The notes beneath the pieces are model-generated. The model made no database searches. It saw only the letters and a list, made by a program, of their open reading frames with translations, and had not been told where the DNA came from. Below are positions 15,066 to 24,202 of a stretch of DNA of 39,106 bases, one piece after another. The DNA is from Lysobacterales bacterium (GTDB taxonomy: Bacteria; Pseudomonadota; Gammaproteobacteria; Xanthomonadales; SZUA-38). Position numbers and translations under genes: made by a program. The stretch's first letter is position 1, and every line of letters begins with the position of its first letter. The DNA lies in assembly GCA_030065125.1 (NCBI GenBank), contig JASJDM010000059.1:1-39106 (forward strand), written 5' to 3'.

Positions 15066-17189
15066 TTACCGCCCCGAGCGCGCCGCTACGGTGCTCTTCC
15101 GTATCCGGTCCTGGATCCGGGCCAGGTCTGCAAATCCAGGATGATCCCGCACGCTGTCCAGCCGCGGGTCCTGGCTAAGCACACCCCAGGGGTAACCGAT
15201 GGTGCCGGAAAGGTATTCTCGCAGCACTTCCATGGTTCGGTCCGGCGCATCGGTCAGCGCCAGCGCGCGGATCGCATTCAGGCGATAGAACTGTCCGCGT
15301 TTTTTGTCCTTCTCGACCAGGGGCGTGTCCAAAACCCTGTCAACAAGTGCCAACGCTTCCGCATCATTCCCCAGGGCCCCCAGGACCTGGGCCAGAGTCA
15401 CTTCAATGCGGGGATCGCCCGGGTTCTCTGTCAGCGCAGACCGCAGCTCAGCCTCTGCTTCCGCCAGCTTATCCGCTGCTTCGGGATGTCCTGCCAGGTG
15501 GAGAGCGATTGCGGCAAAAAACGACTTGGGCGCGTAAAAGACGGGGATGGACATTACCTTGAACTTCATGCTGTCCAGAGCCGCCAGTGCGGCCTCGTAC
15601 TCACGCAGATGGATGTTCCAAAGCCACTCCAGTTCGATGCGCAGAAACGGGTTGAGCTCGACAGGTATCGCTTGGGCAGCGGCAATCGCTGCTGCCGGGT
15701 CTTCGGATTGGTGCAGGATGATCCGAGCGCGGCTTGCCCATGCCCACTCATTGTCGGGCTGGAGATCCAACAGACGATCGTTCATCGCCGTGGCTGTCGC
15801 ATAGTCCTTCCGGTCCATGGCGTGAACCCTAAGCTCGTTGAGGATCGAGGCATTCAGCGGGTCCCTCACCCGGGCCTGCTCCAGCAGCGCCGTAGCGTCA
15901 GCCCAGTTGCCAAGATAGTGCTCCGCCGCCGCCAGGTTGAGTATGGCGTTGGTGTCTTCGGGCATGGCCTGGACCGCTCGACGGATCTCCCGCCGCGCGC
16001 CAACCAGGTCGGCCTTTTGAAACAGGTATTGCCCCATGGCGAAATGGGCTTCCGGCAGTTCCGGAGCAATCTCCAGGGCGGTATTGACTGCGTCCAAGGC
16101 CTTTTCCAGCATTTCCGGAGAGTGGTCGACCCCCCGCAGGTACGCTTCGCTGTAAGCGCGCGACAATTCGGCGTGGGCCAGGGCAAAGTTCGGATCGATT
16201 GCCAGTGCCTTTTCCAACTGGTCAACGATCCACGCGAAGTTGGACTGGTAAAGGTTGGCCTGGCGTTTTCGGTAGCCCAGGGCATTGAGGTAATGGGTGT
16301 ACGCCTCGGGCCTGGTTGACGGCGTCGGCCTGGCCGCTATGGTTGTCCCCAGGGCGCCAACTATGGCGGCGGCCAGATCGTTCTGAATGGAAATCAGATT
16401 GGATTCGCTGATGGAGTCCGAGAAGCTTTGCGCCCACAGGTGGACATCGGTCCGGGCGTCGATGAGCTGCACGTTGATATCGAGCAAGTCCCCCATCCGC
16501 TGCACGTTGCCTTCCAGGATCGCTTCAGCACCGAGCTCCCTGCCAATCTGCCTGATGTTGTGCGTGGTGTCCGCGTACCCCATGACCGAGGTTCGGGAAA
16601 TAACGCGCAGGGACGTGCGCCTGGCCAGCTGGGTGATGATGTCATCGTGAATGCCGATGGCCAGAAACTCCGTTTCACTGTCATCGGCGCTCTGGCTGGT
16701 GAAAGGCAATACCGCAATTGACTGGGGGTGGCCGGAAGACTCAAAAGCGGGCTCATCCATACGGAACGCCCAAACCGCCAGACCCACAAGTGCCACCATG
16801 ATCAGGGCGGCCGCACCATAGGTCCGTCTGGGACGATCACGACTCCCGTTGACTACAGGTTCCACCGCCGGGATGAGCCGATACCCCTGGCCTCGAATAC
16901 CTTCGATGTACACGGGGTGCTGCGGATCGTCCCCCAGGGCATCCCGCAGGAGTTTGACCCGCTGGGTGATGGTCTCTGGCGTCACCGGTCGGCCGTTCCA
17001 GACCGATTCGGCGAGCTGGTCGTGGGTCACCAGGTCGGGGGCGGCGTCAGCCAGGCGAACCAGCAGCGCATAGGTCAAGCCACCGAGCTTGATATCCTGA
17101 CCGTCCCGCGTGACCCGTCGCCGACCGAAATCGATCACGACATCGGCAAGCTGGATCGTGCCTCGGGAGGTGTTATTCGGTTCAGACAC
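15066..17189 (-). CDS. membrane-tethered winged-helix regulator with TolB-like and TPR domains
   Basis: A 707-residue one-piece regulator. Residues 10-110 are an OmpR/CadC-type winged helix (IDFGRRRVTRDGQDIKLGGLTYALL ending at GIRGQGYRLIP). A single membrane span lies at about 125-143. Then comes a TolB-like domain (SIAVLPFTSQSADDSE...FLAIGIHDDIITQLAR, about 155-260) and a long run of TPR repeats (about 285-690). The DNA-binding domain faces the cytoplasm and the sensor the periplasm, as in CadC. Such proteins are abundant in Woeseia/Xanthomonadales-type genomes, and targets are mostly unknown. It is divergent from the GWWWN-repeat secreted protein, which is a candidate target. Confidence 0.85.
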   Translation of the reverse strand: MSEPNNTSRGTIQLADVVIDFGRRRVTRDGQDIKLGGLTYALLVRLADAAPDLVTHDQLAESVWNGRPVTPETITQRVKLLRDALGDDPQHPVYIEGIRGQGYRLIPAVEPVVNGSRDRPRRTYGAAALIMVALVGLAVWAFRMDEPAFESSGHPQSIAVLPFTSQSADDSETEFLAIGIHDDIITQLARRTSLRVISRTSVMGYADTTHNIRQIGRELGAEAILEGNVQRMGDLLDINVQLIDARTDVHLWAQSFSDSISESNLISIQNDLAAAIVGALGTTIAARPTPSTRPEAYTHYLNALGYRKRQANLYQSNFAWIVDQLEKALAIDPNFALAHAELSRAYSEAYLRGVDHSPEMLEKALDAVNTALEIAPELPEAHFAMGQYLFQKADLVGARREIRRAVQAMPEDTNAILNLAAAEHYLGNWADATALLEQARVRDPLNASILNELRVHAMDRKDYATATAMNDRLLDLQPDNEWAWASRARIILHQSEDPAAAIAAAQAIPVELNPFLRIELEWLWNIHLREYEAALAALDSMKFKVMSIPVFYAPKSFFAAIALHLAGHPEAADKLAEAEAELRSALTENPGDPRIEVTLAQVLGALGNDAEALALVDRVLDTPLVEKDKKRGQFYRLNAIRALALTDAPDRTMEVLREYLSGTIGYPWGVLSQDPRLDSVRDHPGFADLARIQDRIRKSTVAARSGR

Positions 17190-17427
17190 ACCGTATCTCG
17201 GACCCTGGATGCCCTTATTCTAGATTATTGGCCGCCGCTAGCCATGGTGCGCTGGTACAGGAATGCTAACCAGACCCGCCCGGAGCCCGCTATACACCCA
17301 CCCATAACATTTTGATTTTCCCAACACTTTGGAGTTTTTTGGCCAAATTTTGGTTGTCTTTCACGCATTCCTCCGATGGTCAATCGATCCTGAGCTCGAC
17401 GTTTCGAACTACCCGGAGGAAAGTCGG
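17190..17427. promoter_or_regulatory. AT-rich divergent promoter region
   Basis: The 238 bp between the divergent regulator and secreted-repeat genes are clearly more AT-rich than their surroundings, especially 17303-17360, where short A/T runs and TTTTGGCCAAA occur. Promoters for both directions are expected here; I cannot assign exact boxes. Confidence 0.35.
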
Positions 17428-18630
17428 ATGTTTCTATCACAATCAACTCGAAGCAAGCTGTTTGCATTGTTGGCAACCATGCTGTGGTGCTCCAGTGCCA
17501 CCGCGGAGCTGGTGAACGACGACCTGATTGAGATTTCGGTCGTGGAGCAGGACGTACTCGTGGGCAGCATCATCATCGGCCGATGGGCGCCCTTTGTCAT
17601 CCTGGCCACATTGTCAGAGGGCCGTGTCGAAGCCATCAACGAAATTCAACGCGGGATGGCTATGAAAGACGGCTGGATCATCGACGAGAGCGAGATCGTT
17701 GATGATGGGAAAACCCTGCGGATTCGCGTTGCCCACCCGGACAATCCAAGCCCCAGCCAGGACATCCCGGTCGAGGAGCGACTGGGTGAAGGCGTGGTGA
17801 TCCGCATTCCGGCAGGCGGCCTGAGTTTCAGCGATGATGCGGGTCCGGCCCCTGAGTTTGAGTATCGGTTTGAAAGCGGCATCAGCCAGGGTCTGGTGTT
17901 GTCCGCTCGTCAGACCATTGCGGTGACGACGGGCCCATTCGCTCTGGCCACGGGCTGGTGGTGGAACGCCGACGAAAGCGGTCGCGGTTTTTTCATCGAG
18001 CGACAGGGTGACAATCTGTTTGTTGGTGGCTATCTCTACGACGACGACGGCCGTGCAACCTGGGTGGTCATGCAAGGCACTTTGATATCTGACAGTGAGT
18101 TTGATGGGTCCCTGCTGGCATTCAGCGACGGTCAGACCCTGACGGGTGACTATCGGGCGCCGGCTAATGCGCCGTCACCGGGTTCTGCGAGCCTGGTATT
18201 CAGATCCTCGAGCCAGGCCACCCTGGTGTGGCCTGGCGGCATTGTGGAGATCGAGCGATTCGACTTCAACGGTATCGACAGCGTTGGCGGCGGCGCCCTG
18301 CCCGAAGACGGATGGTGGTGGAACACCGCTGAGTCCGGGCGAGGCTTTTCCATCGAGATCCAGAACGGCACGCTGTTCATGGTGGCGTACCTGTATGACG
18401 ATTCCGGAAATCCCATCTGGATTTCCGCCCAGGGGCAGCTCATCGACGGTCGTTTTGACGGTAACTGGGTCCAATTTTCGGATGGCCAGTCTTTGACAGG
18501 GCCGTACCAGCCACCCGTGATCACAGACGAGTCGGTAGGCACAGTCGCGCTGGTTTTCACCAGCATGCGAACCGCCGCGTTGACGCTTCCCGACGGCCGG
18601 ACCATAGAAATAGAACGCTTTCCGTTCTGA
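17428..18630 (+). CDS. secreted protein with two GWWWN...ESGRGF repeats
   Basis: A 400-residue protein with a Sec signal peptide (KLFALLATMLWCSSATAE). After an N-terminal domain of about 150 residues rich in acidic residues, it contains two tandem repeats of about 115 residues, starting at residues 176 and 295. Each starts GWWWN then ESGRGF, followed by LF, YLYD, W and QG at matching places, then an FSDGQ(S/T)LTG segment and a closing IEIERF. This repeat is recurrent in exported proteins of Xanthomonadales and relatives; I know of no assigned function, and a beta-rich binding role is a guess. ATG 17428 is chosen because GGAGGAAA precedes it and a signal peptide follows. Confidence 0.75.
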   Translation: MFLSQSTRSKLFALLATMLWCSSATAELVNDDLIEISVVEQDVLVGSIIIGRWAPFVILATLSEGRVEAINEIQRGMAMKDGWIIDESEIVDDGKTLRIRVAHPDNPSPSQDIPVEERLGEGVVIRIPAGGLSFSDDAGPAPEFEYRFESGISQGLVLSARQTIAVTTGPFALATGWWWNADESGRGFFIERQGDNLFVGGYLYDDDGRATWVVMQGTLISDSEFDGSLLAFSDGQTLTGDYRAPANAPSPGSASLVFRSSSQATLVWPGGIVEIERFDFNGIDSVGGGALPEDGWWWNTAESGRGFSIEIQNGTLFMVAYLYDDSGNPIWISAQGQLIDGRFDGNWVQFSDGQSLTGPYQPPVITDESVGTVALVFTSMRTAALTLPDGRTIEIERFPF

Positions 18631-18653
18631 AACGTCCTGATTCGGCTGTCACC

Positions 18654-18687
18654 AAGGGCCGGCCACCGGCCGGCCCTTGTTTTTTTT
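18654..18687 (+). terminator. rho-independent terminator
   Basis: AAGGGCCGGCC (18654-18664) and GGCCGGCCCTT (18668-18678) form a perfect 11-bp stem with a 3-nt loop, followed by G and eight T residues. It ends the GWWWN-repeat transcript 24 bp after the stop codon and insulates the receptor gene downstream. Confidence 0.92.
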
Positions 18688-18781
18688 ATCCTGTAGTTAT
18701 TCCGGACGGGCGGCGCTCACTGCGCGCGATAGCGCGTCAGCGCTGGATGCGCCGCCTGTTCAAGACGATGCGAGGTCAGTT

Positions 18782-20914
18782 GTGAAACACTTAATAGCTG
18801 CATTCGTGGTCCTTACGTCAAGCACCCTTATTTCCGCCGGGGCCCATGGCGACACCATCGAGGAAACCATTGTTACTGCCGAAAAACTCAGTCGAACCAC
18901 GTTTGAGACCGGTTCAAGCGCTGCGGTGCTGGTGCGTGAGGATATTGAAATCTCACCGGACCAGGACCTCAGCGAAGTTTTCGCCGGCATTCCCAATATC
19001 GCCATCAACCCCACTAACAATGACATGGTGGTTCGCGGCATTCCGCGCAGCGGCTTCGGTGGCGGCATCGGCACGGTGGTGTACTTCATGGATGGCGGAC
19101 CCTACCTTGCCTTTCCCAGGTACACGTCCGTCCCTACCTGGGATCTACAGCAGATTGAGGTACTTCGGGGCGCCCAGTCCACGGCACCCATCGCTACAGT
19201 CGCTGGTGTAGTGTCCCTCGTTCCCAGTGCGCCCACGGATCAGTATGAAGGTCAGGCAGCCTTATCGTATGCGCCCGCGGGCAACCAGCGCGCCATGGGA
19301 GTCGCCTGGGGTGGTCCGGTAGATGACTTTTTGGCCTTTCGTCTGGCGGCCCACGAAAAATCCGGTGACGGGTACATCTCCAATGTCGCCACGGGCGAGG
19401 ACGGATGGAACTCACAAGACCGACGCATGTTTCGGCTTGGCGTTTCTTTTAAACCAGAGAAGCTGGAGCACACGAAATTCCGGGTGATGGCCCAGTGGAT
19501 CGACGAAAAGATTGACGGCACGCCCTGGATTAACCGGGTTCCCCTTGCTGACAGCTACGATCCGTTTGACCGACAGACTGAAAAGCACCTGCCCATTACG
19601 ACCGACAATGAACTGGGCCTGCTGGTCGTCAATATCGACACCGAGATCAACCAGCGCTGGCAATGGGACACAACCCTGACCTACCACACGGTATCAAGCG
19701 CCTATCTGGATGCTTTGAACCCTTTGGCGGTCGATCCATCAATGAGTCAGACGACTTCGCTGGCGGAGTTTGACATTGCCTCCCTGGAAACCCGGGCCAT
19801 TTTCGAATCAGAGCCGTGGGGGTTCGTTGCCGCGGTATACCTCGCCGATCTGGATTTTGAGGGCTACAACGATTTTTCTTTCAACATACCGTTTGGGTCT
19901 CTTGGAACAGCCCAGGCAACGCGACGGCTGGTGAATAACAATGTGCAGAACCGCCTGAGCGCCTTGTTGCTCGGCACGCGCCAGATTGGCCAACGCTGGT
20001 CAGCGGACCTGGGCGTGCGGGTTCAGTGGGCCGACCCGGAAACGGATGGCATGTCGACATTTCTGCGCACCGGCTCCACCGGCGATCCTTCAAGCGATGC
20101 TGTCATCGATCAGATTCTCGCCGCCAGCGCCCCGCCCACCGCAGAGAAGAAGAGCAGCCGCTACACCGAGTGGCTGCCGGTGTTCTCTATCAGCTATGCC
20201 GTGCGGGACTGGCTGGTTGTGGGCGGAAAAATTGAAGGGGGGATGCGGTGGGGCGGCCAGCTGACCAATCCCGGGCAGCAGCGCGTGGTCGACTACGGCC
20301 CTGAACGGGCAACAACCTTTGAACTGTTCTGGCGGCAGAACACCGGCCGCTTCACCCTGGACGCCAATCTCTTCCATACCGGGTTCAGAGACCAGCAGGT
20401 CTACGCCTGCTTCAGCAGCACCTCATTCGATTGCCACCTCGCCAATGCCCAGAAATCAAAAAGTCAGGGGTTGGAAGCGACTGCGAGCTGGATCCTGGAT
20501 GAAGCGTGGTCGCTGAGAGCGGGGCTGGGCATCAACGATACGGAATTCACGGAATTCTCGGTCGGAGACGTGAACTGGACGGGTAACGAAATGCCTGCGC
20601 CGGATCGCTCATTTTTTGCTGGACTGCGTTACCAGCAGCGTACCGGCATGTTTGCGGATCTCGAAGTGCTCTACGAATCTGATGCCTTTGCCACCGCGGC
20701 CAATGACCCTCTGATACTGCGGGATGACCGGCTCCTGGTGGACGCCCGAGCGGGATGGCGCAGCATGAACTGGGAGGCTTCGATCTTCGCTCGCAACCTT
20801 TTCAACGAGGAGTATTTTGATCGAGTCAGCTATGCCCTGCCGGGCGGGATCCTGCAGCAGGCTTTCCCCGGAGACCCCAGGGTCGTCGGTGTGGAGTTTC
20901 GGACGAACTGGTAG
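18782..20914 (+). CDS. TonB-dependent outer-membrane receptor
   Basis: About 710 residues. A signal peptide (KHLIAAFVVLTSSTLISAGAHG) is followed by a TonB-box-like stretch EETIVTAEK, then the plug domain (about residues 40-160, with VVRGIPRSGFGGGIG and QQIEVLRGAQST) and a beta-barrel to the end. The C terminus closes on an aromatic residue (EFRTNW), as required for barrel assembly. The plug sequence after QST is degenerate compared with siderophore receptors, so the ligand is open (siderophore, vitamin or glycan). A GTG at 18782 with GAGG upstream is chosen because it gives a proper signal peptide; the frame is open further upstream from 18677. It is followed after 34 bp by a TolB/TPR membrane protein. 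Confidence 0.85.
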   Translation: MKHLIAAFVVLTSSTLISAGAHGDTIEETIVTAEKLSRTTFETGSSAAVLVREDIEISPDQDLSEVFAGIPNIAINPTNNDMVVRGIPRSGFGGGIGTVVYFMDGGPYLAFPRYTSVPTWDLQQIEVLRGAQSTAPIATVAGVVSLVPSAPTDQYEGQAALSYAPAGNQRAMGVAWGGPVDDFLAFRLAAHEKSGDGYISNVATGEDGWNSQDRRMFRLGVSFKPEKLEHTKFRVMAQWIDEKIDGTPWINRVPLADSYDPFDRQTEKHLPITTDNELGLLVVNIDTEINQRWQWDTTLTYHTVSSAYLDALNPLAVDPSMSQTTSLAEFDIASLETRAIFESEPWGFVAAVYLADLDFEGYNDFSFNIPFGSLGTAQATRRLVNNNVQNRLSALLLGTRQIGQRWSADLGVRVQWADPETDGMSTFLRTGSTGDPSSDAVIDQILAASAPPTAEKKSSRYTEWLPVFSISYAVRDWLVVGGKIEGGMRWGGQLTNPGQQRVVDYGPERATTFELFWRQNTGRFTLDANLFHTGFRDQQVYACFSSTSFDCHLANAQKSKSQGLEATASWILDEAWSLRAGLGINDTEFTEFSVGDVNWTGNEMPAPDRSFFAGLRYQQRTGMFADLEVLYESDAFATAANDPLILRDDRLLVDARAGWRSMNWEASIFARNLFNEEYFDRVSYALPGGILQQAFPGDPRVVGVEFRTNW

Positions 20915-20948
20915 CTGGTGAAAACACGTTTGCGGAGCGAAACCGATC

Positions 20949-22778
20949 GTGTCTCTACTCTCCGAGCTCAACCGCAGGAATGTCACCCGTGCAGCACTCA
21001 TCTACATGGCCGGCGCATGGTTACTGATTCAGGTTGCCGACACCATTTTTCCTGCTTTTGGCATATCCGATCGCGCCCTGACGGTCCTGATCATTGGCAC
21101 AGTGATCGCGTTCGTGCCGTCCATGGTGCTCGCCTGGGCATTTGAGCTCACCCCCGAAGGCTTTCTTCGGGACCATGGGGCGGCGCCGGCGCCAGCAAAA
21201 ACCCGGGCCATCGACAGGGCGATTATCGTCATACTCGCACTGGCGGTGGCTTACTTCGCCTTCGACAAATTTGTTCTCTCGACGGGCGAACAGGACAGGA
21301 TCGTGGCAGGATCCGGACAGGATCACGCGTCAGCTGATATCGGCCTGAGGGGGCGTCGATCCATTGCCGTCCTTGCCTTCGAAGACAAGTCTCCAGGGGG
21401 CGGCCACGAGTTTCTGGCCGATGGGATCGCCGAGGATATTCTTGGGCTGTTGACCCAGGTTCGGGGTCTGCGGGTTACCGCCCGAACTTCGTCGTTCTGG
21501 TTCAAGAACAAGGAGGCCACTCTGGCGGAGATTGGCGATCACTTGAACGTCTCGGCCATACTTGAAGGGTCAATCAGCAGAGCGGGCGACAGGCTTCGCG
21601 TCACGGTAATGCTGAGCGACGTGGATACCGAAACAGCGGTCTGGTCAAAAACCTACACCCGAAAAATCGAAAGCATCTTTGACATCCAGGACGACATCGC
21701 ATCCCGCGTCATCTTCGAACTGGAGGCTTCCATGATCGGAAGCGGTCCTAAAATCAACCGGGTGCACCCGGCTGCTTACGCTCTGTACCTCAATGCGCGT
21801 CAGCTCAATCACCGGTCGAACCCGGTCGATGCGGCTGCTGCCATCCCAATGCTTGAACAGGCGATCGCCATTGAACCGGGTTATGCCCTGGCAATCGCCG
21901 AAATGGCTCGCGCGGTCTTCCTGGTCGGGGTGAGACAGGAGGCCAGTCACGAAGAGAACCGCCCAACCTGGGAAAAGTCCATTGCCCTGATTGAACAGGC
22001 TCAGAGTTTCGATCCAACACATCCCTTCATTGTTGCCTGGCGGGGCTGGATCGAGGTCATGTATCGCAAAGACCTGGATCGCGGGCTCGCGCATCTGGAT
22101 CGGGCCCTCGAACTGGGGCCGAACAACTATGACGCCATGCGGCTTGCCATCATCATCTATGGCGCAAATCGGCTATATGATCGGGCGGTGGCTTTGTCGG
22201 AACGCCTGCTTCCGCGCGACCCCTTCTGCCTGGTCTGTCAGTTTTCCGCCGCGGTGTCCTATGCCGCTACGGGTCGCATCAGGAAGGCCAGGCCGGGTGT
22301 TGAATTCCTCCTGACCTCAGCACCCGAAGGATTGTTCCTGTCCACCGCTCGATTATTAATGAGCGTGACACATGTATTGGATGGAAATCCCCAGGAGGCA
22401 CTGGACATTCTCGCTACCGGTCCCGCCCATGAGCCGTACGGCACTTTAGTCCGATTGGCAGCCCTGCACGATTTGCACCGGACTGAGGCAGCCCGGGCGC
22501 TTTTCGCCGCATCGCACGCTGAATGGATGACCGAATGGCCTCTGGGTCTGGCGGCGGCCTACGCGTGGCAGGGAGATTTCAACCGCGCTTTTGAATGGAT
22601 TGACAGGGATATTGCGCGGTTCGACCACACCCGGAAGTGGCAGCAGACGGTTGTCACGAGTTTTTTCAGACCGCTGAAAGAGGATCCGAGATGGGAGCAG
22701 GTGATCCGGCGGGTCAGCCGTCTGCACCAGGAGGCGGTCCAGCCGCAGCCGGTGTCGAATGCAGTTTCCGGACCTTAA
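20949..22778 (+). CDS. TolB-like/TPR membrane protein without a DNA-binding domain
   Basis: A 609-residue protein starting with GTG. It opens SELNRRNVTRAALIYMAGAW, a conserved start of a large family in marine gammaproteobacteria. Three membrane spans lie at about 15-35, 43-65 and 92-110, followed by a TolB-like domain (SIAVLAFEDKSPGGGHEFLADGIAEDILGLL, about 137-250) and TPR repeats to residue 600. Unlike the regulator at 15066-17189 it lacks the winged helix, so it is a sensor, scaffold or cyclase-associated module and not a DNA binder. It is 34 bp behind the TonB receptor and is probably co-transcribed with it. The exact function is unknown. Confidence 0.8.
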   Translation: MSLLSELNRRNVTRAALIYMAGAWLLIQVADTIFPAFGISDRALTVLIIGTVIAFVPSMVLAWAFELTPEGFLRDHGAAPAPAKTRAIDRAIIVILALAVAYFAFDKFVLSTGEQDRIVAGSGQDHASADIGLRGRRSIAVLAFEDKSPGGGHEFLADGIAEDILGLLTQVRGLRVTARTSSFWFKNKEATLAEIGDHLNVSAILEGSISRAGDRLRVTVMLSDVDTETAVWSKTYTRKIESIFDIQDDIASRVIFELEASMIGSGPKINRVHPAAYALYLNARQLNHRSNPVDAAAAIPMLEQAIAIEPGYALAIAEMARAVFLVGVRQEASHEENRPTWEKSIALIEQAQSFDPTHPFIVAWRGWIEVMYRKDLDRGLAHLDRALELGPNNYDAMRLAIIIYGANRLYDRAVALSERLLPRDPFCLVCQFSAAVSYAATGRIRKARPGVEFLLTSAPEGLFLSTARLLMSVTHVLDGNPQEALDILATGPAHEPYGTLVRLAALHDLHRTEAARALFAASHAEWMTEWPLGLAAAYAWQGDFNRAFEWIDRDIARFDHTRKWQQTVVTSFFRPLKEDPRWEQVIRRVSRLHQEAVQPQPVSNAVSGP

Positions 22779-22844
22779 CCAGTCGCCAGACTTCCTGGTT
22801 CTGCTCCGATTCGCTTTCAATGATCGCGCGCACAGGACGCTGTT

Positions 22845-22865
22845 CCAAAGCGTGACCCGCTTTGG
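22845..22865. terminator. hairpin between convergent genes, possible bidirectional terminator
   Basis: CCAAAGCG and CGCTTTGG form a perfect 8-bp stem with a 5-nt loop between the stop codons of two convergent genes. No T-run follows on either side, so it may be a transcript-end protector rather than an intrinsic terminator. Confidence 0.45.
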
Positions 22866-22879
22866 AGGTCTATGAAGTA

Positions 22880-24103
22880 TCAGGGACCGTTGATGACTGC
22901 TTCGACACGCACGTCAACCGTCACCTCCTGGCCCACCCAGGTGGTGTCCGCCCACTCGCCCGTGCCCAGCCCAAGTACCAGCCGGTCCAGCAGGGCCTGG
23001 CCCAGCAGCAGCCGCGCCTGGCCTGTGGTTTCCAGTACCTGTCTATCGCCGTCGCCGGTCACGGTGAACCGCAGCGCCACCGGCGCGGCCTGGCCTTTGA
23101 TGATGAGCTGTCCGGCCGCCTCGTAGCTGCCGTCGGTGGCGACGGAGAACTCGGCCGCCCGGTAGTAGGCATAGGGGTGATTTTCGGAGTCGAACCACTC
23201 GGGCCCGACAATGGCCGCGTCCCGGTCGGCATCTTCGGTGTTGACCTGGCGGGTGTCCACGATGACGTCAAATCGGCTGCCGGCCAGGTTGTCCGGATCA
23301 AACTGGATTTCAGCCTCCCAGCTCTGCCACTCGCCGTCGAACGCAGCCCCGGCCTGGTCTCCGGTGAAGCGGATATGACTGCTGTCGTAATCGATGGTCC
23401 AGGTTGGCAGCTCAGATGGGCCGGACACCGGCACCGATTCGGCTGCCCGCAAATTCGACGAAGCCGGATCGGCGCCGTCCTGGGACGGTCTGCCGGCAGA
23501 GCCCAGGCCCAGGACTCCTGCCGCAATCAGCAGCACGAACAAGGCGACACTTGCGCCGGTGGTCATGCGCCCGAGCACGCCATCGCGGTCCACCAGTGCG
23601 TGTTTCAGAGCCGCCAGGATATGGATCACGGCCAGCACCAGCAGCACCCGGGCCAGCACCTCGTGGACCAGTTCCAGGGTGTCCTTGAGATCTGCATCCG
23701 GGGCGACCAGATCCGGCAGCACAAACAGGTTGAACCAGCTGACCGAGTAGGCCGAGGCGGAAGACATCAGCCATCCGCTGAGGGGAACCAGCAGCAGCAG
23801 CAGGTACAGCGTCCAGTGGCTGATATGGGATGCCCACACCTGCCAGCCGGGCATGGTTTCGGGCAGTCCCGGCGCCGGGGTCCGCCAGCGCCACACCAGC
23901 CGTACCAGAACCAGCGCCAGTATGGTGATGCCCACGGATTTGTGGTTGGCCAGCAGCGCCAGCAGGCGCAGCGTCTGGTCTGCTTCTTCGGCAGATTCCG
24001 CCAGGTTGGCCAGCACGTACTGCACCACGATCATCCCCGCCACGGCCCAGTGCAGCCAGCGGGACAGTGAGTGATAACTCTTTGTTTCTATTGAATCATT
24101 CAT
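22880..24103 (-). CDS. cytochrome b561 fused to a YceI-like domain
   Basis: A 407-residue inner-membrane protein. The N-terminal half has four hydrophobic helices with the b-heme histidines of the b561 family (SRWLHWAVAG, ANHKSVGIT, SHWTLYLL, VHEVLARVLLVLAVIHILAALKH). A linker with a fifth span (SVALFVLLIAAGVLGLG) leads to a YceI/lipocalin-like domain from about residue 235 (WTIDYDSSHIRFTGDQAG). YceI proteins bind polyisoprenoids such as ubiquinone in a beta-barrel, so the fusion suggests quinone-linked electron transfer at the periplasmic face. ATG 24103 is chosen (MNDSIETKSYHSLSRWLHW). It is divergent from the CoA ligase. Confidence 0.85.
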   Translation of the reverse strand: MNDSIETKSYHSLSRWLHWAVAGMIVVQYVLANLAESAEEADQTLRLLALLANHKSVGITILALVLVRLVWRWRTPAPGLPETMPGWQVWASHISHWTLYLLLLLVPLSGWLMSSASAYSVSWFNLFVLPDLVAPDADLKDTLELVHEVLARVLLVLAVIHILAALKHALVDRDGVLGRMTTGASVALFVLLIAAGVLGLGSAGRPSQDGADPASSNLRAAESVPVSGPSELPTWTIDYDSSHIRFTGDQAGAAFDGEWQSWEAEIQFDPDNLAGSRFDVIVDTRQVNTEDADRDAAIVGPEWFDSENHPYAYYRAAEFSVATDGSYEAAGQLIIKGQAAPVALRFTVTGDGDRQVLETTGQARLLLGQALLDRLVLGLGTGEWADTTWVGQEVTVDVRVEAVINGP

Positions 24104-24202
24104 GTAAAAAGCCAGGCAAATCCGCACTTCTACGAGGCGACCCAGGTGATGGGCCCCGCTACAATACCCGCAATCCCATCACAGCACGGCGACGGTGAAG
24201 AA

